From assembly GCF_003369565.1 (NCBI RefSeq), contig NZ_PIOD01000020.1, positions 12,487-76,486 on the forward strand: a stretch of 64,000 nt of DNA, given 5' to 3'. Within the stretch, counting starts at the first letter, position 1; each line of letters begins with the position of its first letter. Under the pieces are notes generated by a model. The model was not told where the DNA came from. It made no database searches and saw nothing but the letters and a program-made list of their open reading frames with translations. Positions 25,301 to 34,139 of the stretch are shown piece after piece. The stretch is from Oceanobacillus chungangensis. Its GTDB lineage: Bacteria; Bacillota; Bacilli; Bacillales; Amphibacillaceae. The position numbers were made by a program, and so were the translations under genes.

Positions 25301-25456
25301 GCTGGTGGCGGCGGTTTAGTATCGAAGGGTCTTGGAATCACCGTAATTGGTGGGCTAGTAAGTTCAACATTATTAACATTAATTGTTGTACCAATTGCCT
25401 ATGAGATCCTGTCCAAACTATTCAAGAAAAACCGTAAAGACGAGGAAGAAAATTAA
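22370..25456 (+). CDS. swrC: RND-family multidrug efflux transporter (SwrC/AcrB-like)
   Basis: A 1028-residue transporter with the AcrB architecture: one N-terminal helix (8-28), a large external domain, six helices (about 325-520), a second external domain and six helices (about 840-1015). Helix 4 carries the proton-relay acids in IGRVIDDSIVVVENIYRR, and NAIVLVDRIVRM is the matching repeat. B. subtilis SwrC (YerP) exports surfactin and is needed for swarming. A TTG at 22334 is in frame, but AAGGTAGG precedes the GTG at 22370, and the protein then begins MKGLVNFVLKNK, as usual. Confidence 0.9.
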   Translation: MKGLVNFVLKNKLAVWLLTIIITVSGIYSGTQMKTETIPDISIPYLMVMGVYPGATPEQVMDDVSMPIEKAVEGLDDVKAVYSNSYSNMSSIQVEYDYGIDMDEAKRALESAIDTVTLPEDAQEPTITSISMNMMPVVALSVSSESEDIVDLTSTVEEVIVPNIEKIDGVASATITGQHIEEVELTYNEERMAELGLSEDNVKEMIQASDLAVSLGLYEFEEGEQAVAIDGKFMTAAELEEMMIPVEPTEANPSPFVTLSDIATIEVVGKVESVSRTNGDDAIAIQIVKDQQANTVDVVNDVKDLVKEEQEKYEGLVIDISLDQGEPIESSVATMIEKALFGGLIAVLIILLFLRDFKSTIISIISIPVSIFMSLLILNWMDITLNMMTLGAITVAIGRVIDDSIVVVENIYRRLHLRTEKLTGRALIREATVEMFKPILSSTLVTIAVFAPLVFVSGMVGELFMPFALTMSFALIASLLVAITIVPVLSHTLFKKKLYNEKTESSHKEAGKLANWYKGMLNWSLNHKIITSAIAIILLVGSLALTPLIGFSFLGSEEEKVMYLTYTPEAGELEEDTLANIAVVEEELLKRDDIDILQLSVTDSADPMVAMSGGGSNGALMYLIFDPEMDDFPEVRTEIEDYVFNIGQSGEWKSQNFSSMGMSANEISYTFYSEDLDKLNEAVMMVEDVMNENDGLDDVSSTAEDAYVEYTFNVEQDELLQYGLTTGQIIMMLNPNAAPEVLTTVEKDGNTLEVIVQQEQAAQPKSVDEMLETEVPTAMGTTMPLSELVTVEEGITLNTLARSAGEYYATVSGTVLDEDVSKASSQVEESIDDLDLPKGVTVGVAGVTADMNEAFTQLGIAMLAAIAIVYFILVVTFREGVAPFAILFSLPFAVIGSFVGLLIAGETISVSVMMGLLMLIGIVVTNAIVLVDRIVRMERGGLVMREAILEAGSTRLRPILMTAIATIGALVPLAFGSAGGGGLVSKGLGITVIGGLVSSTLLTLIVVPIAYEILSKLFKKNRKDEEEN

Positions 25457-25467
25457 TCCTTAAACAG

Positions 25468-25506
25468 AGCCCTCCAAGGTAAATAAGCTACCTTGGAGGG
25501 CTTTTT
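25468..25506 (+). terminator. terminator of the RND pump gene
   Basis: AGCCCTCCAAGGT (25468-25480) pairs exactly with ACCTTGGAGGGCT (25490-25502), followed by T5. Confidence 0.95.
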
Positions 25507-25569
25507 GCTTGAAAAGCAATTAACTTTCTTAACAAATAATTGTAATTATGTCTTAAGTTTTTGTTCCTA

Positions 25570-26451
25570 TTACACTTTGATACTAGAAATAAATTCCATG
25601 GCTGAAGGAGATAGTGAAACACTATTTAAATAACACATACCAATACTTCGTGCTGGTATTTCAGTTAATAATGGAACTTCGAACAAGCTTCCATTATCTA
25701 AATGCTCCTTGGCGAATTCCCTCGTCACACAGGCAACTCCTAAATTGATTTTGGCAAACTCCAATAATAGATCGTGGGAACCGAGTTCAATCTCCGGATA
25801 TATGGTAACGCCATTTGCACTAAGAAAGTCATCGACATACTTTCTTGAAATTGATTTTTGTTCGAGTAATATTAATGGTTCTTTTGCTAATACATCAATA
25901 GTGACGGGTTCAGCAAGGAGGTGTTGAAACTTATCGCCACAAACAAAAATATCGTGGATATCGAGACAAGGGATTTGGACTAGTCTTGGTTCATCAACGG
26001 GAAAGTTACAAAAGGCGATATCGACTTCTCCTGATTTCAAAATAGCACAGAGTTCAGATGTTGTTCCGTTAACAATTTTAAATTTAATGTTTGGAAAATG
26101 ATTATGAAATGATTCGAGATATGGGAGTAAGAAATACTTGGAAATCGTATCACCTACGCCAATCTTCAGTTCGCCAGCGGTTAGATTTTTAAACTCTAAG
26201 ATCTTTTCTTCACCAACATCGATTAAGTTTATCGCTGAATTAGCATATTCAAACAATAGCATTCCTTCATTTGTTAAGGTAACTCCTTTGGTTGTTCTAG
26301 TGAAGAGCCTGGTATCTAATTCCCTTTCTAATTGCATGATGGCCTGACTCACGGCTGGTTGCGTCATATATAAGTCCGCGGCAGCTGCAGAGAAACTTTT
26401 ACTTTTTCCTACCTTTGTAAATACTTTATATAAGTCTAATTTACTTACCAT
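25570..26451 (-). CDS. LysR-family transcriptional regulator
   Basis: A 293-residue LysR protein: N-terminal helix-turn-helix (KSFSAAAADLYMTQPAVSQAI, 17-37, with LERELDTRLFTRTTKGVTLT after it) and a periplasmic-binding-like effector domain from about residue 90. It is divergent from the CofE-like gene with about 120 bp between starts, the standard LysR arrangement, so that gene is its likely target. Confidence 0.88.
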   Translation of the reverse strand: MVSKLDLYKVFTKVGKSKSFSAAAADLYMTQPAVSQAIMQLERELDTRLFTRTTKGVTLTNEGMLLFEYANSAINLIDVGEEKILEFKNLTAGELKIGVGDTISKYFLLPYLESFHNHFPNIKFKIVNGTTSELCAILKSGEVDIAFCNFPVDEPRLVQIPCLDIHDIFVCGDKFQHLLAEPVTIDVLAKEPLILLEQKSISRKYVDDFLSANGVTIYPEIELGSHDLLLEFAKINLGVACVTREFAKEHLDNGSLFEVPLLTEIPARSIGMCYLNSVSLSPSAMEFISSIKV

Positions 26452-26572
26452 ATAATTGCTCCTTATATCGGATATTAAATATATTAATTTTACTTATAGC
26501 ATGGATGTCATGTATATTACAAGTAGAGTTATGATAAACATATAAACTAATTGTTCTAGAGGAGTGAACGGA

Positions 26573-27763
26573 ATGGAAAGAGTAGTTGGAACAGTTGTTA
26601 GAGGACTACGTGGTCCAATCATTAATCAAGGTGATAATATTGAGGAAATCGTTGTAGATAGTGTATTACAAGCATCCAAGCAAGAAGGATTCAGCATTCA
26701 AGATCAGGATATCGTTGCACTAACAGAATCAATCGTTGCCCGTGCACAAGGGAACTATGCAACAATTGATCATATCGCACAAGATGTGGGATTGAAATTT
26801 GGTGATGATACGATTGGTGTCATTTTCCCTATTTTAAGTCGAAATCGATTTTCAAACTGTCTTCGTGGAATTGCAAAAGGAGCGAAGAAAATTGTCTTAA
26901 TGCTTAGCTACCCATCAGATGAAGTTGGTAACCACTTAGTGAGCATTGATATGCTAGATGAAAAGGGAGTAAATCCTTGGGCAGATGTGTTGACTGAGAA
27001 CCAATTCCGTGATTACTTTGGTTATTTAAAACATACGTTTACTGGTGTTGACTATATTGAATATTATAAATCACTCATTGAAGAATATGGTATTGAATGT
27101 GAAGTCATTTTCTCAAATAATGCAAAGACGATTTTAGATTATACAAAAAGCGTGCTAACATGCGATATCCATACAAGATTTAGAACGAAGAAAATCTTGA
27201 ATGAGAATGGTGGAGAAAAGGTTTATAGTTTGGATGATATACTAGCTACGTCTATTGATGGCAGTGGATATAACGAAGAATATGGTCTATTAGGATCTAA
27301 TAAATCAACAGAAGAAAAGGTTAAGCTTTTCCCACGGAATTGCCAGCCGATCGTTGACAACATTCAAACAATACTTAAAGAAAAAACAGGTAAAAATGTG
27401 GAGGTCATGGTTTATGGTGACGGCGCATTTAAAGATCCGATTGGTAAAATATGGGAACTTGCTGATCCAGTAGTTTCCCCAGCATATACTGCGGGACTTG
27501 ACGGCAGACCGAATGAAGTGAAACTAAAATATCTTGCAGATAATAACTTTGCAGATCTTAAAGGTGAGGAGCTTCAAAATGCAATCTCCGAGTACATTAA
27601 GAACAAAGAGGTTGACCTTGTTGGGGCAATGGAAGCGCAAGGAACAACGCCTAGAAAACTTACCGATTTGATTGGTTCGTTAGCAGATTTAACTTCCGGA
27701 AGTGGCGATAAAGGAACACCATTCGTCTTCATTCAAGGTTATTTCGATAACTATACAAAATAA
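26573..27763 (+). CDS. coenzyme F420-0:L-glutamate ligase-like protein (CofE fold)
   Basis: A 396-residue protein matching the firmicute branch of the F420_ligase family: RGLRGPIINQGDNIEEIVVDS near the N-terminus (read from residue 10), DIVALTESIVARAQG, VMVYGDGAFKDPIGKIWELADP and the C-terminal TPFVFIQGYFDNYT. CofE adds glutamates to F420-0 with GTP. Bacillaceae are not known to make F420, so this branch probably ligates another acceptor. AGAGGAG precedes the ATG at 26573. It is a single-gene unit with its own terminator, opposite a LysR regulator. Confidence 0.78.
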   Translation: MERVVGTVVRGLRGPIINQGDNIEEIVVDSVLQASKQEGFSIQDQDIVALTESIVARAQGNYATIDHIAQDVGLKFGDDTIGVIFPILSRNRFSNCLRGIAKGAKKIVLMLSYPSDEVGNHLVSIDMLDEKGVNPWADVLTENQFRDYFGYLKHTFTGVDYIEYYKSLIEEYGIECEVIFSNNAKTILDYTKSVLTCDIHTRFRTKKILNENGGEKVYSLDDILATSIDGSGYNEEYGLLGSNKSTEEKVKLFPRNCQPIVDNIQTILKEKTGKNVEVMVYGDGAFKDPIGKIWELADPVVSPAYTAGLDGRPNEVKLKYLADNNFADLKGEELQNAISEYIKNKEVDLVGAMEAQGTTPRKLTDLIGSLADLTSGSGDKGTPFVFIQGYFDNYTK

Positions 27764-27767
27764 TAGA

Positions 27768-27804
27768 GAGGCAATGCTAATCAATCGATTGGCATTGCCT
27801 TATT
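27768..27804 (+). terminator. terminator of the CofE-like gene
   Basis: AGGCAATGCTAAT (27769-27781) pairs with ATTGGCATTGCCT (27788-27800) with one G-U pair, then TATT. Confidence 0.8.
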
Positions 27805-27839
27805 AATTAGGACTAAATAGTGATTAGAGTTCATGGGCA

Positions 27840-28225
27840 AGTCGCTGCGAAAATACACTTCGCTTTCCGCGGGGGCTGATGAGCCATCTTGTGCTGTCGC
27901 ACTTCGAATTCTCACCTAGGCCCTCCCTCCCGCACGACTAGGAAAGCTTCGGCATCGTTACATCGCAATCAGACAAATCGTTCTTTATTTTCGAGGAGTC
28001 TTCGTGTATTTTTTCCGCTGAAATTGTGCAATTTCTATCATCATTCAATCTATGATATAAGACGAAAAGGCAATTCTTCACCCCTGGCCGTTGATTGGAG
28101 CAGAGGACAGGAGACTCCTGCGGGAAAAGCAACGGCTGAAGATCCATCGGAAGTGATTTTCTTCCGAAGGAGCTGAAGCGTTGCCCGCGGAAAGCGACTG
28201 TCCGTAGCGGAAATCAACATTGCAC
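27840..28225. repeat. composite dispersed non-coding repeat (copy 1)
   Basis: Two joined elements. The left one begins AAATACACTTCGCTTTCCGC and includes a TGTGCTGTCGCACTTCGA-like hairpin and CTCACCTAGGCCCT; the right one includes GACTCCTGCGGGAAAAGC, a hairpin around ATCGGAAGTGATTTTCTTCCGA and GCGGAAAGCGACTGTCCG. The same pair occurs reverse-complemented at 52740-53060. These GC-richer blocks stand out from the AT-rich genome and are a known type of Bacillaceae dispersed repeat. The open frames inside them are not genes. Confidence 0.8.
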
Positions 28226-28357
28226 AACTGCTAGTTCAATCAAACGTTTGACCAAAAAACTGGAGATATTTTAAAAAAAGCTTTAAAATCAAACGTAGAC
28301 TTTTGTTATCAATAGTGATTGAAAAGGATATTGCATTATTATACTTAACATAAATGA

Positions 28358-29107
<750 letters not shown>

Positions 29108-29149
29108 TAAAGAAACATCTATGCTGATTTATTCCATGGAGGGATTCTC

Positions 29150-30001
29150 GTGATTTATATTGGTTTAACGGGATGGGGAGATCATTATTCCCTATACCCG
29201 CCTCAAATAAAACCAAAGGATAAGTTATCTGAATATGGCAGTCATTTTCCAGTTGTTGAGTTGGATGCATCTTTCTACGCGGTTCAATCAGTTGAAAAAG
29301 CTTTAAAATGGGCACATGAGACTCCAGAGTCATTCCAGTTTATTGTGAAGGCGTATCAAGGGATGACAGGGCATAAGCGTGAGGATCTGCCATTTTTAAA
29401 CAAACAGGAGATGTTTCAAGCATTTAAGGATTCGTTAAAGCCACTTCGGGAAGCGAATAAGCTGGCAATGGTTCTTTTTCAGTTTCCTCCATGGTTTGAA
29501 TGCCGGACTGAAAATGTGAATTATTTGAGATATTGTAGGAAGGTAATGGGTGATATACCTGTTGCACTTGAATTCAGGCATCAGTCTTGGTTCAAAAAGC
29601 AATACTATTCAAGCACTCTATCTTTTATGAAACAAGAAGGCTGGATTCATTCTGTTGCAGATGAACCACAGGCTGGAGTTGGATCTGTTCCGATTGTACC
29701 TGTGGCAACGAATGAAAAAATCACGCTTATACGAATGCATGGCCGTAATTTCCATGGCTGGACGAGACCGAAAAATGCAAATACGAACTGGCGTGAAGTA
29801 CGATATCTGTACAAATATAATGAAGCTGAGCTTGTGGAATGGAAAGCGAGAATTCAAGACTTAGAGAAGCAGTCAAAAGATATCTTTATAGTGTTCAATA
29901 ATAATTCTGGTGGAGATGCTGCAGGCAATGCCAAGCAGCTCCAAAAGCTGCTTGATATTGAATATGATAACCTCTCACCACAACAACTGCGCTTGTTTTA
30001 G
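29150..30001 (+). CDS. DUF72 family protein (YunF-like)
   Basis: A 283-residue TIM-barrel-like DUF72 protein: YIGLTGWGDHYSLYP at the N-terminus, FPVVELDASFYAVQS, FQFIVKAYQGMTGH, and LIRMHGRNFHGW, with IFIVFNNNSGGDAAGNA near the end. The function of DUF72 is unknown; the fold and conserved acidic and Arg residues suggest an enzyme. GGAGGG precedes the GTG start, 40 bp after the aminopeptidase stop, so the two may be co-transcribed. Confidence 0.87.
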   Translation: MIYIGLTGWGDHYSLYPPQIKPKDKLSEYGSHFPVVELDASFYAVQSVEKALKWAHETPESFQFIVKAYQGMTGHKREDLPFLNKQEMFQAFKDSLKPLREANKLAMVLFQFPPWFECRTENVNYLRYCRKVMGDIPVALEFRHQSWFKKQYYSSTLSFMKQEGWIHSVADEPQAGVGSVPIVPVATNEKITLIRMHGRNFHGWTRPKNANTNWREVRYLYKYNEAELVEWKARIQDLEKQSKDIFIVFNNNSGGDAAGNAKQLQKLLDIEYDNLSPQQLRLF

Positions 30002-30126
30002 GCAGACAGGCAAGGAATGTACAAGCTTGTCAGTATCTATTTTGGTTCAGACTTTATATTAACTGTTGCTTAGTATAAAAGCGTAGGTAAAGTAAACGCC
30101 AGCTGAGTCCTTTAAAAATTAATGAA

Positions 30127-30480
30127 TTAACCAAATAGGTTCTTCATAATTTTTCTCGCATACTTCCGAAATGAGGGATTGGTATGTAGCCTCTTCGACT
30201 GAACGAATGCTTCATATTGTGTACGTTTTTCGTTAATATCAATGTCTGCTGTACCTGTTGCACTTGTCATTAGGTCATTAAATGTAAGTTTATCTTTTGT
30301 ACTAGCAGTTTCTTCATCAATATAACCAGCATTTTTAAGGATTTTGTAACCCATTCTAAGTTCTGGAGATATTCCTGCCAAGTCATCTTTTAGGTTTAAG
30401 GGTTTTCCATTTCCAGGCAGGTTATCAAATTCTCCATTATCGACTGCTTTTTTTATTTTCTCTTCCACAAAGATATACAT
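30127..30480 (-). CDS. DUF1992 (DnaJC28-like) protein
   Basis: A 117-residue protein matching DUF1992: FVEEKIKKAVDNGEFDNLPGNGKPL near the N-terminus (first 28 residues, containing the diagnostic DNLPGxGKPL) and ending RKYARKIMKNLFG. The domain occurs in DnaJ subfamily C member 28; the molecular role is unknown. GGAGCGG precedes the ATG. It lies 48 bp downstream of the ykuK stop on the same strand. Confidence 0.85.
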   Translation of the reverse strand: MYIFVEEKIKKAVDNGEFDNLPGNGKPLNLKDDLAGISPELRMGYKILKNAGYIDEETASTKDKLTFNDLMTSATGTADIDINEKRTQYEAFVQSKRLHTNPSFRKYARKIMKNLFG

Positions 30481-30528
30481 CGAACCGCTCCTTTACGACC
30501 ATGGCTTTCTTATATTATAACAAAGAAA

Positions 30529-31065
30529 TTACTTCGTATAACGATTGGCATAGCTGCTTGCGACAAAAGAATCAGGCTTAATCTTTGGTTCAATTCCTAA
30601 CGTTTCCATGCGCATGACCATTTCATTGACAAATACTTTAGTTTTATTTCGATTGCCTGAGCCTATATCTATATGCCCTTCAATCGTGAATGACGATCCC
30701 TTGTAAATGTGGGGTAAAACAATGTCGATTAATTGATTTTTTCGATTTTCGGTAAACATGGAGACAATTTCTTCTGTTAGTGTTGTTTCATAGGAGATTC
30801 TTTCATGGAGGTTTAGCATTTTTCTTGGGACAACTACTTTGCGAATACAAGCCCATGCGCCTTTTGTTTCACGCTGGATTACAATCCCAGTTATAAACCT
30901 AGTGTAAGCCGAATGAATTTGTGAGTCTGTTCCAAAGATCAAGCGAAAGTTGCCAATAGGGTCCTTTTCCATAAATTGAACGATATTCTGATAAACTTCC
31001 TCAAAACACATTTCTTTTTGACTTAAGTTCTGAAACGTATAATCAAATAATTTAAAGTTTGTCAT
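30529..31065 (-). CDS. ykuK: YkuK-family RNase H-like protein (DUF458)
   Basis: A 178-residue protein with the DUF458 pattern: NFRLIFGTDSQIH (conserved Asp as in RNase H folds), TRFITGIVIQRE, ERISYETTLTEEI, IEGHIDIGSGNRNKTK. B. subtilis YkuK has the same size. GGAGGA precedes the ATG. Nuclease activity is predicted from the fold only. Confidence 0.85.
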   Translation of the reverse strand: MTNFKLFDYTFQNLSQKEMCFEEVYQNIVQFMEKDPIGNFRLIFGTDSQIHSAYTRFITGIVIQRETKGAWACIRKVVVPRKMLNLHERISYETTLTEEIVSMFTENRKNQLIDIVLPHIYKGSSFTIEGHIDIGSGNRNKTKVFVNEMVMRMETLGIEPKIKPDSFVASSYANRYTK

Positions 31066-31495
31066 AGAGCAAAATCGTCCTCCTTTTGTTCGAAAAAGTT
31101 AACGTTCCTCTTGAATAGACTTTCCATTCTTCTAAAGCTACATACAGGAAAATGTGCAATTTCCTATTGGATAGAAAGAGAAATTATAAACATTATCGTT
31201 ATTATACCAAGGCAGACCATGCCCAGATTCAGCGTGCTGCGAATAGTGAGTCATCAGTCTCCTCCGTATGATAAGTCAATGGCTATCAGTTTCCAATGGG
31301 TATTATTTATCACCTTCAGTTGGGCCATCCATATCCCGGATATAATCCTTACTGCTTTATACTTATATTAAACATTATTACGATAAAATTTGTGTAAAAT
31401 TACTAAAGATTTGTAATGTTTTCTTAATGTTATGTTCGAATTCCACTTTTGTGAATGCGGAAATACTAGTTATATAGAGTACGGAGGAATTTATC
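31066..31495. other. intergenic upstream of a possible small gene
   Basis: No recognisable gene. A plus-strand open frame at 31111-31371 has no ribosome binding site and unlikely composition. TTGTGA (about 31449) and TATATA (about 31471), 16 bp apart, could be a promoter for the small frame at 31496. Confidence 0.35.
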
Positions 31496-31564
31496 ATCAA
31501 AGAAAATGCTTCTACCGTTTACCGCGATCAGATTCAGATTATTAACAAGGAAAAGGCTCAGTAA
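31496..31564 (+). CDS. possible 22-codon small gene with non-standard ATC start
   Basis: GGAGG (31483-31487) is followed at ideal spacing (8 nt) by ATC AAA GAA and 22 open codons (IKENASTVYRDQIQIINKE...) ending in TAA inside a terminator stem. The layout of promoter-like sequence, ribosome binding site, short frame and terminator looks like a genuine small gene, but there is no ATG, GTG or TTG, so it may be a start-codon mutant. No family recognised. Confidence 0.3.
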   Translation: MKENASTVYRDQIQIINKEKAQ

Positions 31565-31584
31565 TATTCACTGAGTCTTTTTTA
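31554..31584 (+). terminator. bidirectional terminator
   Basis: AGGCTCAGT (31554-31562, allowing one offset) pairs with ACTGAGTCT (31570-31578) with a G-U pair, followed by T6. It can also serve the convergent GNAT gene. Confidence 0.8.
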
Positions 31585-31626
31585 TGTCCCTTATCCATAA
31601 GTGCAAAAAACTAGGAAAGGAATAAG

Positions 31627-32142
31627 TTACTTATCGAAAACACCTTTAATATTATCCCATCCATAAACAAGTTCAATGAGCTTTTTGTCTGCAATTTCAA
31701 CCTCTACTTTATCGATTATTTTACCACCCAATGCCTCATAGAATAATTTCGATTTATTGTCTTCTAAAACCAATACAAGCAGTGTATTTATTCCTAATTC
31801 CTCAATCTTATCGAATACTGGTTTAGCTAATAATTTTCCTATCCCTTTTCCTTGGAACTTTTCTAGAATATAAATCGAACTCAATTCGCCTTTATACTCC
31901 TTATACTTCCCACTCCTTTCTTCTCCACCTGATGAAAAACCAATAATTTGACCTTGTTCATTTTCTGCTACAAACACATTGTCTTTAGGAATATTATTGG
32001 TCCACAATTGTTCACGTTTTTCATAAGACAAGCTATTCAAATAATCTTCCGGAATATTATTTTTGTATGTCGTTTTCCAACTATCTACGTGAACTCTAGC
32101 AATTCCTTTTGCATCATCCACTTTTGCTTTTCTTATAATCAT
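31627..32142 (-). CDS. GNAT-family N-acetyltransferase
   Basis: A 171-residue GNAT protein: MIIRKAKVDDAKGIARVHVDSWKTTY in the first 26 residues (typical start), then AELSSIYILEKFQGKGIGKLL-type acetyl-CoA loop (residues about 88-108; Q-G-K-G-I-G) and LVLVLEDNKSKLFYEALGG. The substrate is unknown. It ends 60 bp from the shared terminator. Confidence 0.85.
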   Translation of the reverse strand: MIIRKAKVDDAKGIARVHVDSWKTTYKNNIPEDYLNSLSYEKREQLWTNNIPKDNVFVAENEQGQIIGFSSGGEERSGKYKEYKGELSSIYILEKFQGKGIGKLLAKPVFDKIEELGINTLLVLVLEDNKSKLFYEALGGKIIDKVEVEIADKKLIELVYGWDNIKGVFDK

Positions 32143-32213
32143 ATAAAACTCTCATTTTCATATTAGCTCGGTCTGACTTTATCCTTCATTCACAAACACC
32201 AATCTGAGAAATT

Positions 32214-33140
32214 TTATTTATGATATTTCGTAATCTCCTCCATAATTTGAATCACCTTATAAAGCTGGTCATTGACAGGAGTAGGGACATTGAACTTCCT
32301 TCCAAGCGCACATACTTTTCCTGCGAAATATTCAACCTCGGTTTTTCTTCCGGCTTCCATGTCTTGTAACATCGATGTCTTTCCATTCGGTGAGAGGTTA
32401 TGTAAAATAGGTCTGTACAGTGTCATGTCTTCTTCCGTTAATTGGACACCGACCTTTTGTGAGATGGCAACGACCTCATACATCGCAGATTCTGCCCATT
32501 CGTATGCGAGAGGGGTATTTTGGAATATGCCATAAGGTGCTCGCAATACCGCGGATGTTTGATTAATTCCGACATTAAACATAAATTTCGCCCAGATTGT
32601 ATGCCAAATATTATCCGCGATTTCATACGCTATATGGGCATCATCAAATAAATCCTTTAAAGCTAGTACATCACTTGATAGGCATTGATTTTTGTCGCCA
32701 TAGCAAATTTTCCCTAGGCTGGAGTAACGAGTGCTTGTATTATTTCTCACGGCATCAATACCGACACACATACTATAAAGGATATGTTCATTTTTAGTAG
32801 CTTCGTAGATATCTTCCTCGCTTGAAATTCCATTTAATAGGGAGAGTATTATCGTATTCGGTCCAATATGGCTCTTCACTTCCTCGATCGCTTGATTTAG
32901 CTCGGCATTTTTCACTGCAAAGATAACAAGATCTGCCGGTGCAGTAGATGTTTTTGGCAATTGGTAATTAAAATAGAAAACGTCATCATTTACTTTAAGT
33001 CCAGTAGACTGATAACGCTCAATCCTTTCCTTGTTTGCTACTACAGTAAGTGAATCGCCTAATAGATTCTGCAGTTTACTTCCATAGGCTGCCCCAATAG
33101 CCCCTAGCCCAATTAAACTTACTGAATTTATCCTTCTCAC
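32214..33140 (-). CDS. 2-dehydropantoate 2-reductase family protein (PanE/ApbA)
   Basis: A 308-residue reductase with N-terminal NADP-binding LIGLGAIGAAYGSKL (9-23), the conserved LVIFAVKNAELNQAI and LSLLNGISSEEDI stretches and the catalytic Lys region WAKFMFNVGINQTSAVL in the C-terminal domain. It may make pantoate or be one of the several PanE paralogues of unknown substrate found in Bacillaceae; no pantothenate genes are nearby. Confidence 0.82.
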   Translation of the reverse strand: MRRINSVSLIGLGAIGAAYGSKLQNLLGDSLTVVANKERIERYQSTGLKVNDDVFYFNYQLPKTSTAPADLVIFAVKNAELNQAIEEVKSHIGPNTIILSLLNGISSEEDIYEATKNEHILYSMCVGIDAVRNNTSTRYSSLGKICYGDKNQCLSSDVLALKDLFDDAHIAYEIADNIWHTIWAKFMFNVGINQTSAVLRAPYGIFQNTPLAYEWAESAMYEVVAISQKVGVQLTEEDMTLYRPILHNLSPNGKTSMLQDMEAGRKTEVEYFAGKVCALGRKFNVPTPVNDQLYKVIQIMEEITKYHK

Positions 33141-33338
33141 TAATTATCCCTCACTTTAATATTGTTTATCGTTTATAATAATAGCATATGGAAATACAAT
33201 TATCTGAATTTAATTACATTTAACGAATAAGCGGGGCCTACAGGATGTACATCAGTTCGGTGTCGCTCCAAAGGTTTTCGGGTGGGGCGAGCAACCGCAG
33301 TCCTAGGACGTCGCGTTTTTAACCAAACTTTTCTCAAA

Positions 33339-33378
33339 GGCTGTCACCTAAAAGCTTGGTAAAGCCTTAGTTTTCTAA
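33339..33378. repeat. dispersed 40-bp repeat, copy 2
   Basis: Nearly identical to 20687-20726 (GGCTGTCACCTAAAAGCTTGG start, TTAGTTTTCTAA end). It directly precedes the methyltransferase gene and contains CTAAAAGC...GCCTTAG, an imperfect inverted repeat. The GC-richer block before it (33230-33320) is also repeat-like. Confidence 0.8.
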
Positions 33379-33397
33379 AAAGAACAGGAGTATTTAA

Positions 33398-34006
33398 GTG
33401 AAAGAATATCAATACGATAAAATGCTGAACATCAAGACAACGGGGAACCAGTGGGGGTTTCCTAGTATGACCCATTATAATCCATATGAGCCAACCCTTT
33501 ATTATGCATTAGAAGTATTATTTGGTCATTATGAATTGAAAAGGGAGGACCATATTATTGACTTTGGGAGTGGTAAAGGAAGATTAAGCTTCTATATCGA
33601 TTACTATTTTCATGCAAAGGTAACCGGGATAGAAATGAATGAGAAGTTTTATGAAATGGCGATGAAAAATCGAGCGCAGTATTTACATCGTACAAAACGA
33701 CGAGGAGACGGGATACAATTTTACTGTGGCTTAGCGGAAGACTACAAGATTGATTTATCAGCTAATCGGTTTTATTTTTTTAATCCATTTTCTGTACAAA
33801 TTTTCCATAGAGTTATCCAGAATATATTGCAATCTATCGAGGAGTCGCCTCGTAATATCGAGATTATTTTATATTATCCACACGATGATTATCTTTTTTT
33901 CTTAGATAATCACCCTTCATTTGTCAGAAGGGAAGAAATCATCATACCTAAAATGTATGATAAAAATCCTTACGAGCGATTTATCATCTATCGATCCGAT
34001 GATTAA
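33398..34006 (+). CDS. class I SAM-dependent methyltransferase
   Basis: A 202-residue protein with SAM-binding motif I HIIDFGSGKGRL (52-63) and the acidic residue after strand 2 (VTGIEMNEKFYEMA). FYFFNPFSVQIFHRVIQNI takes the place of motif IV, with NPF as in some N-methyltransferases. It belongs to a family common in Bacillaceae; the substrate is unknown. Its leader consists of the 40-bp repeat, AACAGGAG being the ribosome binding site. Confidence 0.8.
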   Translation: MKEYQYDKMLNIKTTGNQWGFPSMTHYNPYEPTLYYALEVLFGHYELKREDHIIDFGSGKGRLSFYIDYYFHAKVTGIEMNEKFYEMAMKNRAQYLHRTKRRGDGIQFYCGLAEDYKIDLSANRFYFFNPFSVQIFHRVIQNILQSIEESPRNIEIILYYPHDDYLFFLDNHPSFVRREEIIIPKMYDKNPYERFIIYRSDD

Positions 34007-34139
34007 ACTTACGCAGCCTAGTTTTATTAACGTGAGCAACAGTGATGGGTAAGGCTAGATGCACTGAAAATAATGATAAAAATACATAAGATACAATACC
34101 ATTAATAATGGAGTACATGTGTTTACAGAGGAGGAACTT

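Noticed and set aside
27889-28176. Open frame of 95 codons
   Set aside because: It lies within the composite non-coding repeat and its composition reflects that repeat.
31111-31371. 86-codon plus-strand frame
   Set aside because: No ribosome binding site and no family; probably chance in an AT-rich gap.
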